A stretch of 62,661 nucleotides of DNA from a bacterium (lineage in GTDB: Bacteria > DRYD01): assembly GCA_030549815.1 (NCBI GenBank), contig JAUQQQ010000010.1, forward strand, positions 1 through 62,661, read 5' to 3'. Under the pieces are notes generated by a model. That model searched no databases. It was not told the origin of the DNA and saw only the letters and a list, made by a program, of their open reading frames with translations. Each line of letters opens with the position of its first letter. The stretch's first letter is position 1. The translations under genes were made by a program, and so were the position numbers. Shown piece by piece: positions 46,316 to 55,059 of the stretch.

Positions 46316-48938
46316 TTATTATTTTTATTCTAATTTTTTCTTTTTTCCCTTTGTTTCTTATCCTGTATTCTATGGCTTTAAGGAGGTTAATGGTTGGTTG
46401 TGGAAGATTTTTCCCATATACGTCTATTATTTGTTTTTTTATCAATTCCAGTTCTTCGAGTGTTCTTGCTGTTAATAATTGTCTGTATAGTTTATTTTTT
46501 ATTGGGCTTTCTGGTAGGTAAGTAGGTAGATTGCATTCTATCTCTGGTAGATCTTCTTCTCTTTGTAAATATTGATTAACCATTTTAATGAATTGTATCA
46601 ACCCTATTTGTTCTATGTGTCCAGATTGTTTTTTAGACAGTAAAGATCCCGGTCCTCTGATATCAAGATCCCTATTTACCACGTCCAAATTTGTTAAATC
46701 TTCCTTCTCAAAAATCGATATCCTATCAAATGTTGGAGTATTCAAAAATTTTTCATCTATCATTATGTAACAATGAGGATTTTTACTACCTCTTCCTACT
46801 CTACCTCGCAATTGATAGATTTGGGATATACCTAAATTGTGGCTGTTATCTATTATCATTACGTCAAATTCAGGTGTATCTATCCCCGATTGTATTATCG
46901 TCGTTGATAAAATTATATCTAAGGTACCCTTAATGAATTCAATGAATATTTTTTGTATTTCTTTGGATGGTAATTGGGCATGGATTACTGAACATTTACC
47001 GTAATTTTTAAAATTGAACCACATTTCATATAACTCATCTATGTTGTTGTTAACATATATTATTTTGTTTTTTAGTTTTGTGTGCTTAGAGATTATTTTT
47101 TCTAATAGTAGGAGTTTATGTTTGTAGTTTTCAAAAGTTAGGATTATTGTCTGGGGTTGTTTATGTGTTGGAGGAGGGGTGTTTATTATTGATACATCTA
47201 TTATTCCTGTTTGAGCCATAAAATATGTCCTTGGTATTGGTGTAGCCGATGAGTATAAAAAATGAGCATTTGCAAACTTTTCTTTTAACGATTCTTTGAA
47301 AATTACTCCCATTAAATGTTCTTCATCTAATACCACTAAACCAACATTTTCTATTTTGTGTTTCGTTATATCAAAAGGTGTTGATATTAAAAGATTTGTT
47401 GAATCAAAATTCTTTGTTGTTTTTAGTATAGAAGTATTTAGGTCTATTCTGAAATCTTTCAGTCTTTTTTTGATGTTCAAAAAATGCTGGTATGCTAAGA
47501 TTGTTGTTGGTACGAAAAGAATGGCTTTGTAGGAATTTGATATTGTTCTTGTGATTGCTCTTATTATTACTTCAGTTTTTCCATATCCTGTGTCTGCTAA
47601 TATTAAGCGATTTGTAGGAAATGGATTTTCCAAATCTTTAAGAACATCATTTATTGCCTTTTTTTGATCTTCGGTTAATTCATACTCAAAGCTCTCTTCT
47701 ATTTTTTGATCATATTGATTAGGTAATAGTTGAGGTGCTTTTGTAAGGTATCTTTTTGCATTTATTTCAAGTATTTTTTGACCTAATTCCCTAACTTCAA
47801 GGTATACCTTTTCTAATTTCTTTTGCCACGACTTGAAAGATGGAATTGATAAAATTTTTTCCTTTATTCTTTCACTTATTTTTTCAGAGGATAAATATTT
47901 GTGTATGTTTACACTTTCAACAGAGAAATAGAGTTTTCTGTTTTTTTTAAATAACACAGACACGAATTCTTTTTCCTCAAAGTGAGCTATCTTGATTTTT
48001 TGAATCCCCAAATATATACCTATTCCATATCCTTCTACTACAACTAAATCCCCTTCCTTAAATTCTTTTATCGAATTTAATATGTTTGTATTTATTATTA
48101 TTTCTTCAGTTTTTATTTCTTTTTCCGTAATGAATATTGTTTTTTCTTTTTCGTCTATAAACCCAAAAATGTAGTTAGTTTCCAATATTTCATAATTTTC
48201 AATTTTAAATTCATTTATACTGATTTTTTTGATTTTGCAATAGTTTATTATTTTTTCTAAGAATTTTTCATATGTTTTGTAGTTACTAAAAACGATTTTA
48301 TACTCCTTTTGGTTTTTCAATATGTTTATTAATTCATTGTAATTTATGCGTTTTCGAAAGGCGGGAGGATTAGCTTTCCTAATTTCCCATTTAAACGTTT
48401 CCGAATTTTTCAATGTTTTTGTGATAATGTTTTCTGTTATTTCTAATTCGTCAAGTGTTAAAAAAAGAATCTTAACTTCATCATTTAAAAATTTTATATC
48501 TTCATTTAGATAATAAATTTTACAGGAATCGATTTTTTTTATACTTAGTAGTGTGTTTTTATCGAATATTCTTATAGATTCTATTTCATCGTTGTCAACT
48601 TCAATCCTAATTCCTTTGTCTGTTATGATATCGATAATATTTCCTCTTGTTGAGAATGTACCTTCTTGTAAGCTGTCTTTAGAGTATTTGTACCCTATAT
48701 TTTGTAGTATCATTGAAAGGTTTTCTATGGTTTGCGGTTGTTCTTTTCTTAGGACTATAAAATTTTTCTTTAAGTTTTTAAGAATATTATGTAAATTTTT
48801 ATAATCAGTAATTAAGTTGGTTTCAGAGTTTTCATTGATTTTTTGTAATTCATCTTGATCTAAATTTTCATTTATTATTAGGATTGTGAAGTCAAAATTT
48901 GGGTCTTGGTGTGTTTGCAGGATTTTGTTATAGAACAT
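46293..48938 (-). CDS. mfd: Transcription-repair coupling factor, N-terminally short
   Basis: Mfd displaces stalled RNA polymerase and recruits UvrA. At 881 residues it is about 270 shorter than E. coli Mfd. The RNA-polymerase interaction domain is recognisable (GDLVVVEGYGIGIYLGIQKI). The translocase follows with Walker A ADTGYGKTE at about 450, LDEEH, SATPIPRTYF, IVHAQLPS-type and QLRGRVGRG motifs. The C-terminal TRCF domain is present (TYLPESPIKNKLYRQL). The UvrB-homology region is only partly represented. The adjoining lipoprotein and prfB genes overlap its 3' end. The name is secure; UvrA recruitment may be reduced or altered, which is inference. Confidence 0.9.
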   Translation of the reverse strand: MFYNKILQTHQDPNFDFTILIINENLDQDELQKINENSETNLITDYKNLHNILKNLKKNFIVLRKEQPQTIENLSMILQNIGYKYSKDSLQEGTFSTRGNIIDIITDKGIRIEVDNDEIESIRIFDKNTLLSIKKIDSCKIYYLNEDIKFLNDEVKILFLTLDELEITENIITKTLKNSETFKWEIRKANPPAFRKRINYNELINILKNQKEYKIVFSNYKTYEKFLEKIINYCKIKKISINEFKIENYEILETNYIFGFIDEKEKTIFITEKEIKTEEIIINTNILNSIKEFKEGDLVVVEGYGIGIYLGIQKIKIAHFEEKEFVSVLFKKNRKLYFSVESVNIHKYLSSEKISERIKEKILSIPSFKSWQKKLEKVYLEVRELGQKILEINAKRYLTKAPQLLPNQYDQKIEESFEYELTEDQKKAINDVLKDLENPFPTNRLILADTGYGKTEVIIRAITRTISNSYKAILFVPTTILAYQHFLNIKKRLKDFRIDLNTSILKTTKNFDSTNLLISTPFDITKHKIENVGLVVLDEEHLMGVIFKESLKEKFANAHFLYSSATPIPRTYFMAQTGIIDVSIINTPPPTHKQPQTIILTFENYKHKLLLLEKIISKHTKLKNKIIYVNNNIDELYEMWFNFKNYGKCSVIHAQLPSKEIQKIFIEFIKGTLDIILSTTIIQSGIDTPEFDVMIIDNSHNLGISQIYQLRGRVGRGSKNPHCYIMIDEKFLNTPTFDRISIFEKEDLTNLDVVNRDLDIRGPGSLLSKKQSGHIEQIGLIQFIKMVNQYLQREEDLPEIECNLPTYLPESPIKNKLYRQLLTARTLEELELIKKQIIDVYGKNLPQPTINLLKAIEYRIRNKGKKEKIRIKIINGEVVEV

Positions 48939-48950
48939 AGGGAAAATTAT

Positions 48951-49760
48951 TTATTTACCTGCTATTCCCTTTACTAAGTATTCTTCTAAGAATGATACGA
49001 TGAGAATTAGAGGGAAGATAGATATGAAAACTCCTGCCATAATCATTCCCCATGGAATTTCAAATATGTCTGAGCCGCTTATTAAGGTTATTCCTACTGT
49101 CAATGTTCTTTTTATGCTTTCATTAGTCAAAGTCAATGCGAATATAAATTCATTCCAAAAGCCTATAAATTGGAGGATCCATACACTTATGAATGCGGGT
49201 TTTATTAGTGGCAAAACAACAAAAAACATTATCTGTATTTCATTCATTCCTTCTATTAGTGCTGCTTCTTCATAATCTTTGGTTAAATTATTAATAAACC
49301 TACTTAATATTATGAAAGAGAAAACTAATCCTAAGGAAGTATATATTAGAATTAATCCTATTAAAGTGTTGTATAAACCAATTTTAACTATTATTTCGAA
49401 TATTGGGACAATGATTAGAACCCCAAGGACTAAAAAAGTGTTAAAGATTAATATGAGGTTTTCTATCAAATTAGAGAAAGGTAGTTTTTTTCTTACTACT
49501 TGATAAGCCAGTATAAAGCCAAGGAATGTTGTTATAGTGGCAGAAATGGATGAAACAGTTATACTGTTGTATATGTAATGCAATATGTTTGGGGCGCTTA
49601 GTATAAATAAGTAATTGTTCAAGGTCCAATCTGAAAATTTTCCCTGAGATATTGATTTGTTGGGTAATAATGAAAAAAGAAAGGTAATGATTATTGGAAA
49701 CAAACTGTAAACGATGATTATAAAGATGAGGAGTTTGTTAAAAAAATCCTTCATTCCCAT
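48951..49760 (-). CDS. Sugar-type ABC transporter permease (MalG-like)
   Basis: The 269-residue inner-membrane protein has six predicted helices and the EAA loop EAALIEGMNEIQIMFFVVLPLIKP. It also has TLNNYLFILSAPNILHYIYNS and the NEFIFALTLTNES segment typical of MalG/UgpE permeases. It would pair with the permease at 43585-44409. Two starts are possible (49760 or 49754); neither has a Shine-Dalgarno. It is first in the minus-strand run ahead of mfd, 12 bases away. No ATPase or binding-protein gene lies nearby. Confidence 0.88.
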   Translation of the reverse strand: MGMKDFFNKLLIFIIIVYSLFPIIITFLFSLLPNKSISQGKFSDWTLNNYLFILSAPNILHYIYNSITVSSISATITTFLGFILAYQVVRKKLPFSNLIENLILIFNTFLVLGVLIIVPIFEIIVKIGLYNTLIGLILIYTSLGLVFSFIILSRFINNLTKDYEEAALIEGMNEIQIMFFVVLPLIKPAFISVWILQFIGFWNEFIFALTLTNESIKRTLTVGITLISGSDIFEIPWGMIMAGVFISIFPLILIVSFLEEYLVKGIAGK

Positions 49761-49846
49761 AAATATTATTTTGCTTTTATTTTTATGTTCCTTGTTTGGA
49801 AGTAGCAGGTTTTTGGGAGTTTTTGTAGAATAGGAATAATTGATGG

Positions 49847-49937
<91 letters not shown>

Positions 49938-49949
49938 TTTCCCATTCCC

Positions 49950-50118
49950 CCTTAACCTCATACCACTGGTCTATCATGTAATTAACTCTGATAACCAAAA
50001 ATTTATCATCTTTTCTAACAGTAAAATCCTTAAAAAATACAAAAAAAATATAGAAAAAGCTTTCTCAGAAATATTGGATAAAAAAATAAAGATAAGTATA
50101 AAGGAAGTTTTTGATTAG
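49950..50118 (+). pseudogene. C-terminal protein remnant behind tRNA-Ser
   Basis: A frame with no start codon of its own runs from the tRNA to TAG at 50116-50118 and reads protein-like: NSDNQKFIIFSNSKILKKYK, then a helix ending ILDKKIKISIKEVF. The layout (strand, amphipathic helix, Glu/Lys-rich strand) resembles the last part of DnaX or related replication proteins, but the match is by eye only. It could be the 3' remainder of a gene whose body was lost when the tRNA locus was rearranged. Confidence 0.3.
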
Positions 50119-50166
50119 TTGTCAAAATAAAAATATAGAGATAGTTTTCAGAATGGGAGGTTTATT

Positions 50167-51903
50167 ATGCTTGAACAAAAAATAAAAGAAGAATTAGGAG
50201 AATTACTTGTTAAAAAAGAATATATTACCAGAAAACAACTCGAAAAAGCTTTGAAAAAAGCAGAAGAAGAAAATAAAGAACTCGATAAGGCTATACTCGA
50301 ACTTGGTTATATAACTGAAAAGGAAATATACCAAATTTTGGCTGAAGATTTAGGGTTTGAATTTGTTGATCTTTCTGAAATAGAACTTAAGCCTGACTTG
50401 GCTCAGTTCTTACCTGATAATATAGCAAAAAGATATAATGCTGTACCTATAAAATTTAATGGTGAAAAGTTGGTAGTAGCTATGGTTGACCCGCTGGATA
50501 CCAATGCTGTTGACGATATAATGCTTATGACAGGACTTGATGTGGAAACTGTTATGGCTACTGAATCAGATATAAGAAGAGCTATTAACAGGATCTATGG
50601 TAGTGCCGAAATTGCAGAAGCCGATGACATTAGTGCATCGATTGCTGAGATAAATATAGGAGAGTTATCCAATCTCGAACTTGGTGAATTAGACGAAGAA
50701 GAAATATCTGTTGATAAGCTGAAAGAAATGGTTGATGAAGCACCAATAGTTAAACTCGTTAATCAAATAATTTTTCATGCTATTTCTGATAAAGCTTCAG
50801 ATATCCACATAGAACCATGGCCTAAAGAGGTTGTTGTAAGATATAGAATGGACGGAATTTTGCACGAAATAATGAGAATTCCAAAACACTTGCTCGCACC
50901 TATGGTATCAAGAATAAAAATTATGTCAGCTCTTGATATTGCAGAAAGAAGGAAACCACAAGACGGAAAAATACACCTTAAATATGAAGGAAGAGACTTT
51001 GACTTACGGGTATCTACTATCCCCACTGTTAATGGAGAAAAAGTTGTAATGCGGATATTGGACAAAAGCTCAGTTATGCTTGGGCTTGACAGATTAGGTT
51101 TTATGCCTGATATAAGAGAAAAATTAGAATGGCTTATAGCAAAGCCTTATGGAATGATATTGGTTACAGGACCTACGGGTTCAGGAAAATCTACTACACT
51201 ATATGCATGCTTAAACAAATTGAATCAAGGAACTGTTAATATAAGTACGGTGGAAGATCCTGTAGAGTATCAAATCCAGGGTATAAATCAGGTGCAGGTT
51301 AATCCTAAGGCTGGTGTAACTTTTGCTTCTGCATTAAGGGCATTCTTACGACAAGACCCTGATATAATAATGGTCGGAGAGATCCGGGACCATGAAACTG
51401 CTCAGATAGCAGTTGAAGCTGCACTTACGGGGCACTTGGTATTGTCAACTTTACACACAAACGACGCACCTTCAGCAGCAACCCGATTGATAGAAATGGG
51501 CATAGAGCCATTCCTTGTATCATCAGCTGTTGTTGGAGTTTTGGCTCAAAGATTGGCAAGAACTATATGTTCTGCATGTAAGGAACCGTATGTGCCACCC
51601 AAAGAAGCCTTGAAAGATATTGGTTTAGCATATACGGAAGAAGAAATCGTTTTCTACAAAGGTAGAGGATGTGAAGTATGTAAAGGAAGTGGATACAAAG
51701 GAAGAACCGGAATACATGAATTGCTTATTATTTCAGACAGAGCAAGGGAAGTAATCCTCAGAAGAGGTAGTGCTAACGAAATTAAAAGAGCTGTCCTTGA
51801 AGAAGGATTTAAAACTCTCCAAGACGACGCTATTAGAAAAGTCCTGGAAGGAATTATTACTGTCGAAGAAGCACTCAGAGTAGTATTCATGGGTAATGCT
51901 TAA
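50167..51903 (+). CDS. pilB: Type IV pilus assembly ATPase
   Basis: PilB powers pilus extension at the inner membrane. The 578-residue protein has two N-terminal GspE/MshEN repeats (ELGELLVKKEYITRKQLEKA, LDKAILELGYITEKEIYQIL). It contains Walker A GPTGSGKST at about 335-343, the Asp box (EDPVEYQ), Walker B RQDPDIIMVGEIRD, and the His box TGHLVLSTLHTNDA. The zinc tetracysteine motif has CSAC at about 468-471 and CEVC at 502-505. No pilT or pilC follows. Its partners may include the prepilin at 29.2 kb and the PilX-like protein at 8.3 kb. Ribosome site GGGAGG. Confidence 0.95.
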   Translation: MLEQKIKEELGELLVKKEYITRKQLEKALKKAEEENKELDKAILELGYITEKEIYQILAEDLGFEFVDLSEIELKPDLAQFLPDNIAKRYNAVPIKFNGEKLVVAMVDPLDTNAVDDIMLMTGLDVETVMATESDIRRAINRIYGSAEIAEADDISASIAEINIGELSNLELGELDEEEISVDKLKEMVDEAPIVKLVNQIIFHAISDKASDIHIEPWPKEVVVRYRMDGILHEIMRIPKHLLAPMVSRIKIMSALDIAERRKPQDGKIHLKYEGRDFDLRVSTIPTVNGEKVVMRILDKSSVMLGLDRLGFMPDIREKLEWLIAKPYGMILVTGPTGSGKSTTLYACLNKLNQGTVNISTVEDPVEYQIQGINQVQVNPKAGVTFASALRAFLRQDPDIIMVGEIRDHETAQIAVEAALTGHLVLSTLHTNDAPSAATRLIEMGIEPFLVSSAVVGVLAQRLARTICSACKEPYVPPKEALKDIGLAYTEEEIVFYKGRGCEVCKGSGYKGRTGIHELLIISDRAREVILRRGSANEIKRAVLEEGFKTLQDDAIRKVLEGIITVEEALRVVFMGNA

Positions 51904-51905
51904 TC

Positions 51906-52715
51906 ATGTTTGATCAATGGGTTAAATGTGAAAAGTGTGGATCAATAGTAAATAAGATAGATTTGGAAGAAAATTTGTTTGTCTGTCCTAAATGTAACCA
52001 TCATTTTTATATTAATTCGAAAAAAAGAATAGAATTAACATTTTGTAGTTTCCAAGAAAAATTTAATTCTATAAAACCTGTTGATTTTCTAAATTTTGAT
52101 GATTACTCTGAAAAATTGTTGAAAGATTCACAAAAACTTGGGATAGATGACGCTGTTATCGTGGGATTAGGGTATTTGTTGGATGATGTGGAAAAAAAAT
52201 ATTTAGTTGGTGTAGGGGTTATGGAGTTTGGTTTCAGGGGAGGGTCAATGGGAAGTGTTGTCGGAGAAAAGATTAGTCTTATTGCAGAGGAATGCTATAA
52301 TCAGGAATTACCATTAATTTTATTTTCTTCTTCTGGTGGTGCAAGAATGCAAGAAGGAATAATATCTCTAATGCAAATGGCTAAAACTGTTGGCTCTATT
52401 GATAAACTTAAGAAAAATAGAATTCCTTTTATAAACGTTGTTGTTAATCCAACTACGGGAGGGGTTGCAGCAAGTTTCGTCGGTATAGCAGACATAATAA
52501 TAGCAGAACCCGGGGCTATAATAGGATTCGCAGGACAAAGAGTTATCGAACAAACAATAAAGAAAAAATTGCCACCTAACTTCCAAACATCAGAATTCAA
52601 CCTTAATAACGGATTAATAGATTGTGTTATCGAAAGAAAACGAATCCCCTCATTCCTTTATCAATTGGTAAGCTCTTTCTATTACTGGAAAAATAAAATC
52701 ACTGTTGTTAATTAA
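51906..52715 (+). CDS. accD: Acetyl-CoA carboxylase carboxyltransferase subunit beta
   Basis: AccD joins AccA to transfer CO2 from biotin to acetyl-CoA, the first step of fatty-acid synthesis. The N-terminal zinc ribbon has cysteines at 8, 11, 27 and 30. The crotonase-fold core shows FRGGSMGSVVGEKI, SSSGGARMQEG, NPTTGGVAASF and GPGAIIGFAGQRVIEQT-type motifs. At 269 residues it is of normal length. accA, accB and accC are not in the window. It starts 2 bases after pilB and shares its last base with the next gene, so these are co-transcribed. Confidence 0.95.
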   Translation: MFDQWVKCEKCGSIVNKIDLEENLFVCPKCNHHFYINSKKRIELTFCSFQEKFNSIKPVDFLNFDDYSEKLLKDSQKLGIDDAVIVGLGYLLDDVEKKYLVGVGVMEFGFRGGSMGSVVGEKISLIAEECYNQELPLILFSSSGGARMQEGIISLMQMAKTVGSIDKLKKNRIPFINVVVNPTTGGVAASFVGIADIIIAEPGAIIGFAGQRVIEQTIKKKLPPNFQTSEFNLNNGLIDCVIERKRIPSFLYQLVSSFYYWKNKITVVN

Positions 52716-54091
52716 TGAAATATTTCCCGTTAAATCAATTTCAAATAATAATCGAGGAAGCAATAAAATCTAAATTAATAGATAAATCTAAAATTGATAA
52801 AATAAAAAAATTTTTCAAAGAAATTTCTAAGCTGGATTCTAAAAAAATAGAAAAAATTGAGAGAGAAGATTACATTAAAGATATCTTTTCTAAAGAGGAA
52901 TTCCTTGGACTTTATTGTTTTTATCTAAATAAATTTGATAAAACCATAAGAGAATTGTTTACTTCTATTTCTTATGTAAATCTTGATGAAATAAAAATTG
53001 ATATTGACGATTTAATTGAGAAAAATCAGAGAATAATAAAAATTGTAGAAAAGAATTCTTTGTTCTTTTTGAAATCAAATAAAAATTACTTGGTTATATC
53101 TTTTCCTCTTGATGAAGTCTTGTATTCGCAATTGAGAGAAGAGATAGGTTCTTACAAGCCTGTTATTGGTTATCCATATGATGTTTTTAAAATATGTCAA
53201 GAGATAATTGCAAGAATTGGGGAAAAATTTTATGAAAGTTTAAATTTTTTTACAAGTAAAGAAATTATTGATTTACTTAGTATTTCCAAGCCGAAAATTG
53301 TAGAAGATGTTAGTAAAGAGGAAAGAAAAAATGATCAATTAGTTATAGAAATTCATGTAGATAAAATTGATAGGAAGGTAAATGTAACAACAAAAAAAGA
53401 TAAAGTATCACAGGTTATAAAGAAGAAAAAATTTTTGATTATAGGTTCTCCTGCAACTAACGATTATTCAACTGTTAAAGCTTTTTTAGACGGAGGAGTC
53501 AAAATCATAAAATTACATCTTAATATGACACATCCTGTTAGTAAAGAAAAGATTTATTCTTACGAAAAAGAAAAAGAAAAGATATTGAAATTGGTAATTG
53601 ATTACACGGATGTTTTATGGGGGCTGGTCCCAGGAAATTTATTAGCAAATAGGCAGGAATTTGAAGAAATCGAATATTCAGAATTAGAAGCGTTCTTCGA
53701 TTTTATTGATTTATTCTATCATTCTTTTACTCCTCATTACCTTAATTGCAATCTGGATAAGATGGTTGCCATAGATAAGGTATTAGAAAAGGAGCAATTA
53801 GAAATTTTTAACAAGTTTAAAATTTTTGGTATAGAGGCATCTATTGTAAGTAAAGAGAATTATGGTTTACCATTGACCCTTGAAGACTTAATTAACTACA
53901 AGAGTTTAATTGAAAAAACTGACATACCAGTTTTTATTCCAACTCAAAAGAAAATACTACCTTCTGATATTCCAACTATATATAGTATTGGTGCTAAAGG
54001 TTTAGTTTTGGGACAAATATCAACTTCATTTGATGTAGAGCAAATAAAAAAAACAGTTGATAAATTTATGGAGTATTCTTTAAAATTGTGA
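52715..54091 (+). CDS. Unknown protein with probable C-terminal TIM-barrel domain
   Basis: The 458-residue product is not recognised with confidence. The first 210 residues are Lys/Glu/Ile-rich and helical. The second half has the rhythm of a TIM barrel: KKKFLIIGSPATNDYSTVKA, FLDGGVKIIKLHLNMTHPVS, YTDVLWGLVPGNLLANRQEF, LEAFFDFIDLFYHSFTPHYL, NKFKIFGIEASIVSKENYG, TDIPVFIPTQKKILPSDI and YSIGAKGLVLGQI. This pattern (an early acid, Lys in KLHLN, a late Gly-rich strand) suggests a class I aldolase- or phosphate-binding-barrel-like enzyme. Context gives no substrate: accD upstream and a GT2 enzyme downstream, both overlapping. The two-part layout deserves structure prediction. Confidence 0.6.
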   Translation: MKYFPLNQFQIIIEEAIKSKLIDKSKIDKIKKFFKEISKLDSKKIEKIEREDYIKDIFSKEEFLGLYCFYLNKFDKTIRELFTSISYVNLDEIKIDIDDLIEKNQRIIKIVEKNSLFFLKSNKNYLVISFPLDEVLYSQLREEIGSYKPVIGYPYDVFKICQEIIARIGEKFYESLNFFTSKEIIDLLSISKPKIVEDVSKEERKNDQLVIEIHVDKIDRKVNVTTKKDKVSQVIKKKKFLIIGSPATNDYSTVKAFLDGGVKIIKLHLNMTHPVSKEKIYSYEKEKEKILKLVIDYTDVLWGLVPGNLLANRQEFEEIEYSELEAFFDFIDLFYHSFTPHYLNCNLDKMVAIDKVLEKEQLEIFNKFKIFGIEASIVSKENYGLPLTLEDLINYKSLIEKTDIPVFIPTQKKILPSDIPTIYSIGAKGLVLGQISTSFDVEQIKKTVDKFMEYSLKL

Positions 54092-55044
54092 TGGATATAT
54101 CGGTTGTTATACCTGCATTTAACGAGGAAAAATATATTCAGAATTCTTTGAAATCTTTAATTAATCAATATTTAGCAACCAAGATAAATTATGAAATAAT
54201 CGTTGTTGATAATAACAGTCAAGATAAAACTAAGGAAAAAGTGTTAGAATTTATTGATTATTTTAATAACAAGAAGAAGTTGGATGAAAGGTTGATGAAT
54301 ATAGATATTTTTTTGATGGAGGAAGAAAGGCAGGGAGTTGCTTTCGCAAGGCAGACAGGATTTCAGAATGCTCGTGGATGGATTGTTGCAACCACCGATG
54401 CTGACTGTATTGTTTCTCCTCTCTGGATTAGAACCATATACAATATTTTTAAGTATAATTATGATCCATTGTATTATAATTTTTTAAATAATTTACCGAG
54501 AAAAATAAAGAAAAGTATAATAAACACTGTTAATAAACCTATAGTTGCTTGCACAGGATTAATAAGATTCTATGATGATGATACTTATGAGTTACAGGTT
54601 ATTAATAAATTAATCCCTGTATTTTTGGGTGTTGGAAATTTTTTCTGGTTATCTCCTGCTTTACATGGGTCTAATTGTGCTGTTATGAAAGAATTTTTTG
54701 ATAAAGTTGGAGGATTTAATACCTCTTTAAAAACGGGTGAAGATTTAGATTTGGGAGTTAAACTATCTAAATACGGTAGGATAGTTTTCCTACCTTCTAT
54801 CGTCTATTCCTCATCTCGACGTTTCAGAAAAAATTTATTAAAAGCTATTGCTATTTATACTTTTGCTAATTTTTTATCACATAGGCTTTTTGGAAAACCA
54901 ATGATAAATGAACTCGATGTGGCAAGAGGAGAGAAGGATATAATTTTATTGAACGGAGAATGGGAAAAAATAAAAAGTAAAATCAAAGAAATAATTAATG
55001 AAATAAAAGAAAAAATAAATATTGAAAAAATTAAAAAACAATGA
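54091..55044 (+). CDS. Family 2 glycosyltransferase
   Basis: The 317-residue protein begins with the GT-A fold motif ISVVIPAFNEEKYIQNSLKS. It continues with YEIIVVDNNSQDKTK and the metal-binding TTDADCIVSP, and contains a GFNTSLKTGEDLDLG acceptor-site segment typical of GT2 inverting enzymes. A hydrophobic patch before SCR-type residues suggests membrane association. The tail is Lys/Glu-rich and coiled. It would transfer an activated sugar to a lipid or surface glycan; the acceptor is unknown. ATG at 54091 overlaps the preceding TGA; GTG at 54088 is an alternative. Followed by aconitase after 15 bases. Confidence 0.9.
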   Translation: MDISVVIPAFNEEKYIQNSLKSLINQYLATKINYEIIVVDNNSQDKTKEKVLEFIDYFNNKKKLDERLMNIDIFLMEEERQGVAFARQTGFQNARGWIVATTDADCIVSPLWIRTIYNIFKYNYDPLYYNFLNNLPRKIKKSIINTVNKPIVACTGLIRFYDDDTYELQVINKLIPVFLGVGNFFWLSPALHGSNCAVMKEFFDKVGGFNTSLKTGEDLDLGVKLSKYGRIVFLPSIVYSSSRRFRKNLLKAIAIYTFANFLSHRLFGKPMINELDVARGEKDIILLNGEWEKIKSKIKEIINEIKEKINIEKIKKQ

Positions 55045-55059
55045 ATGGAGGGATAATTT

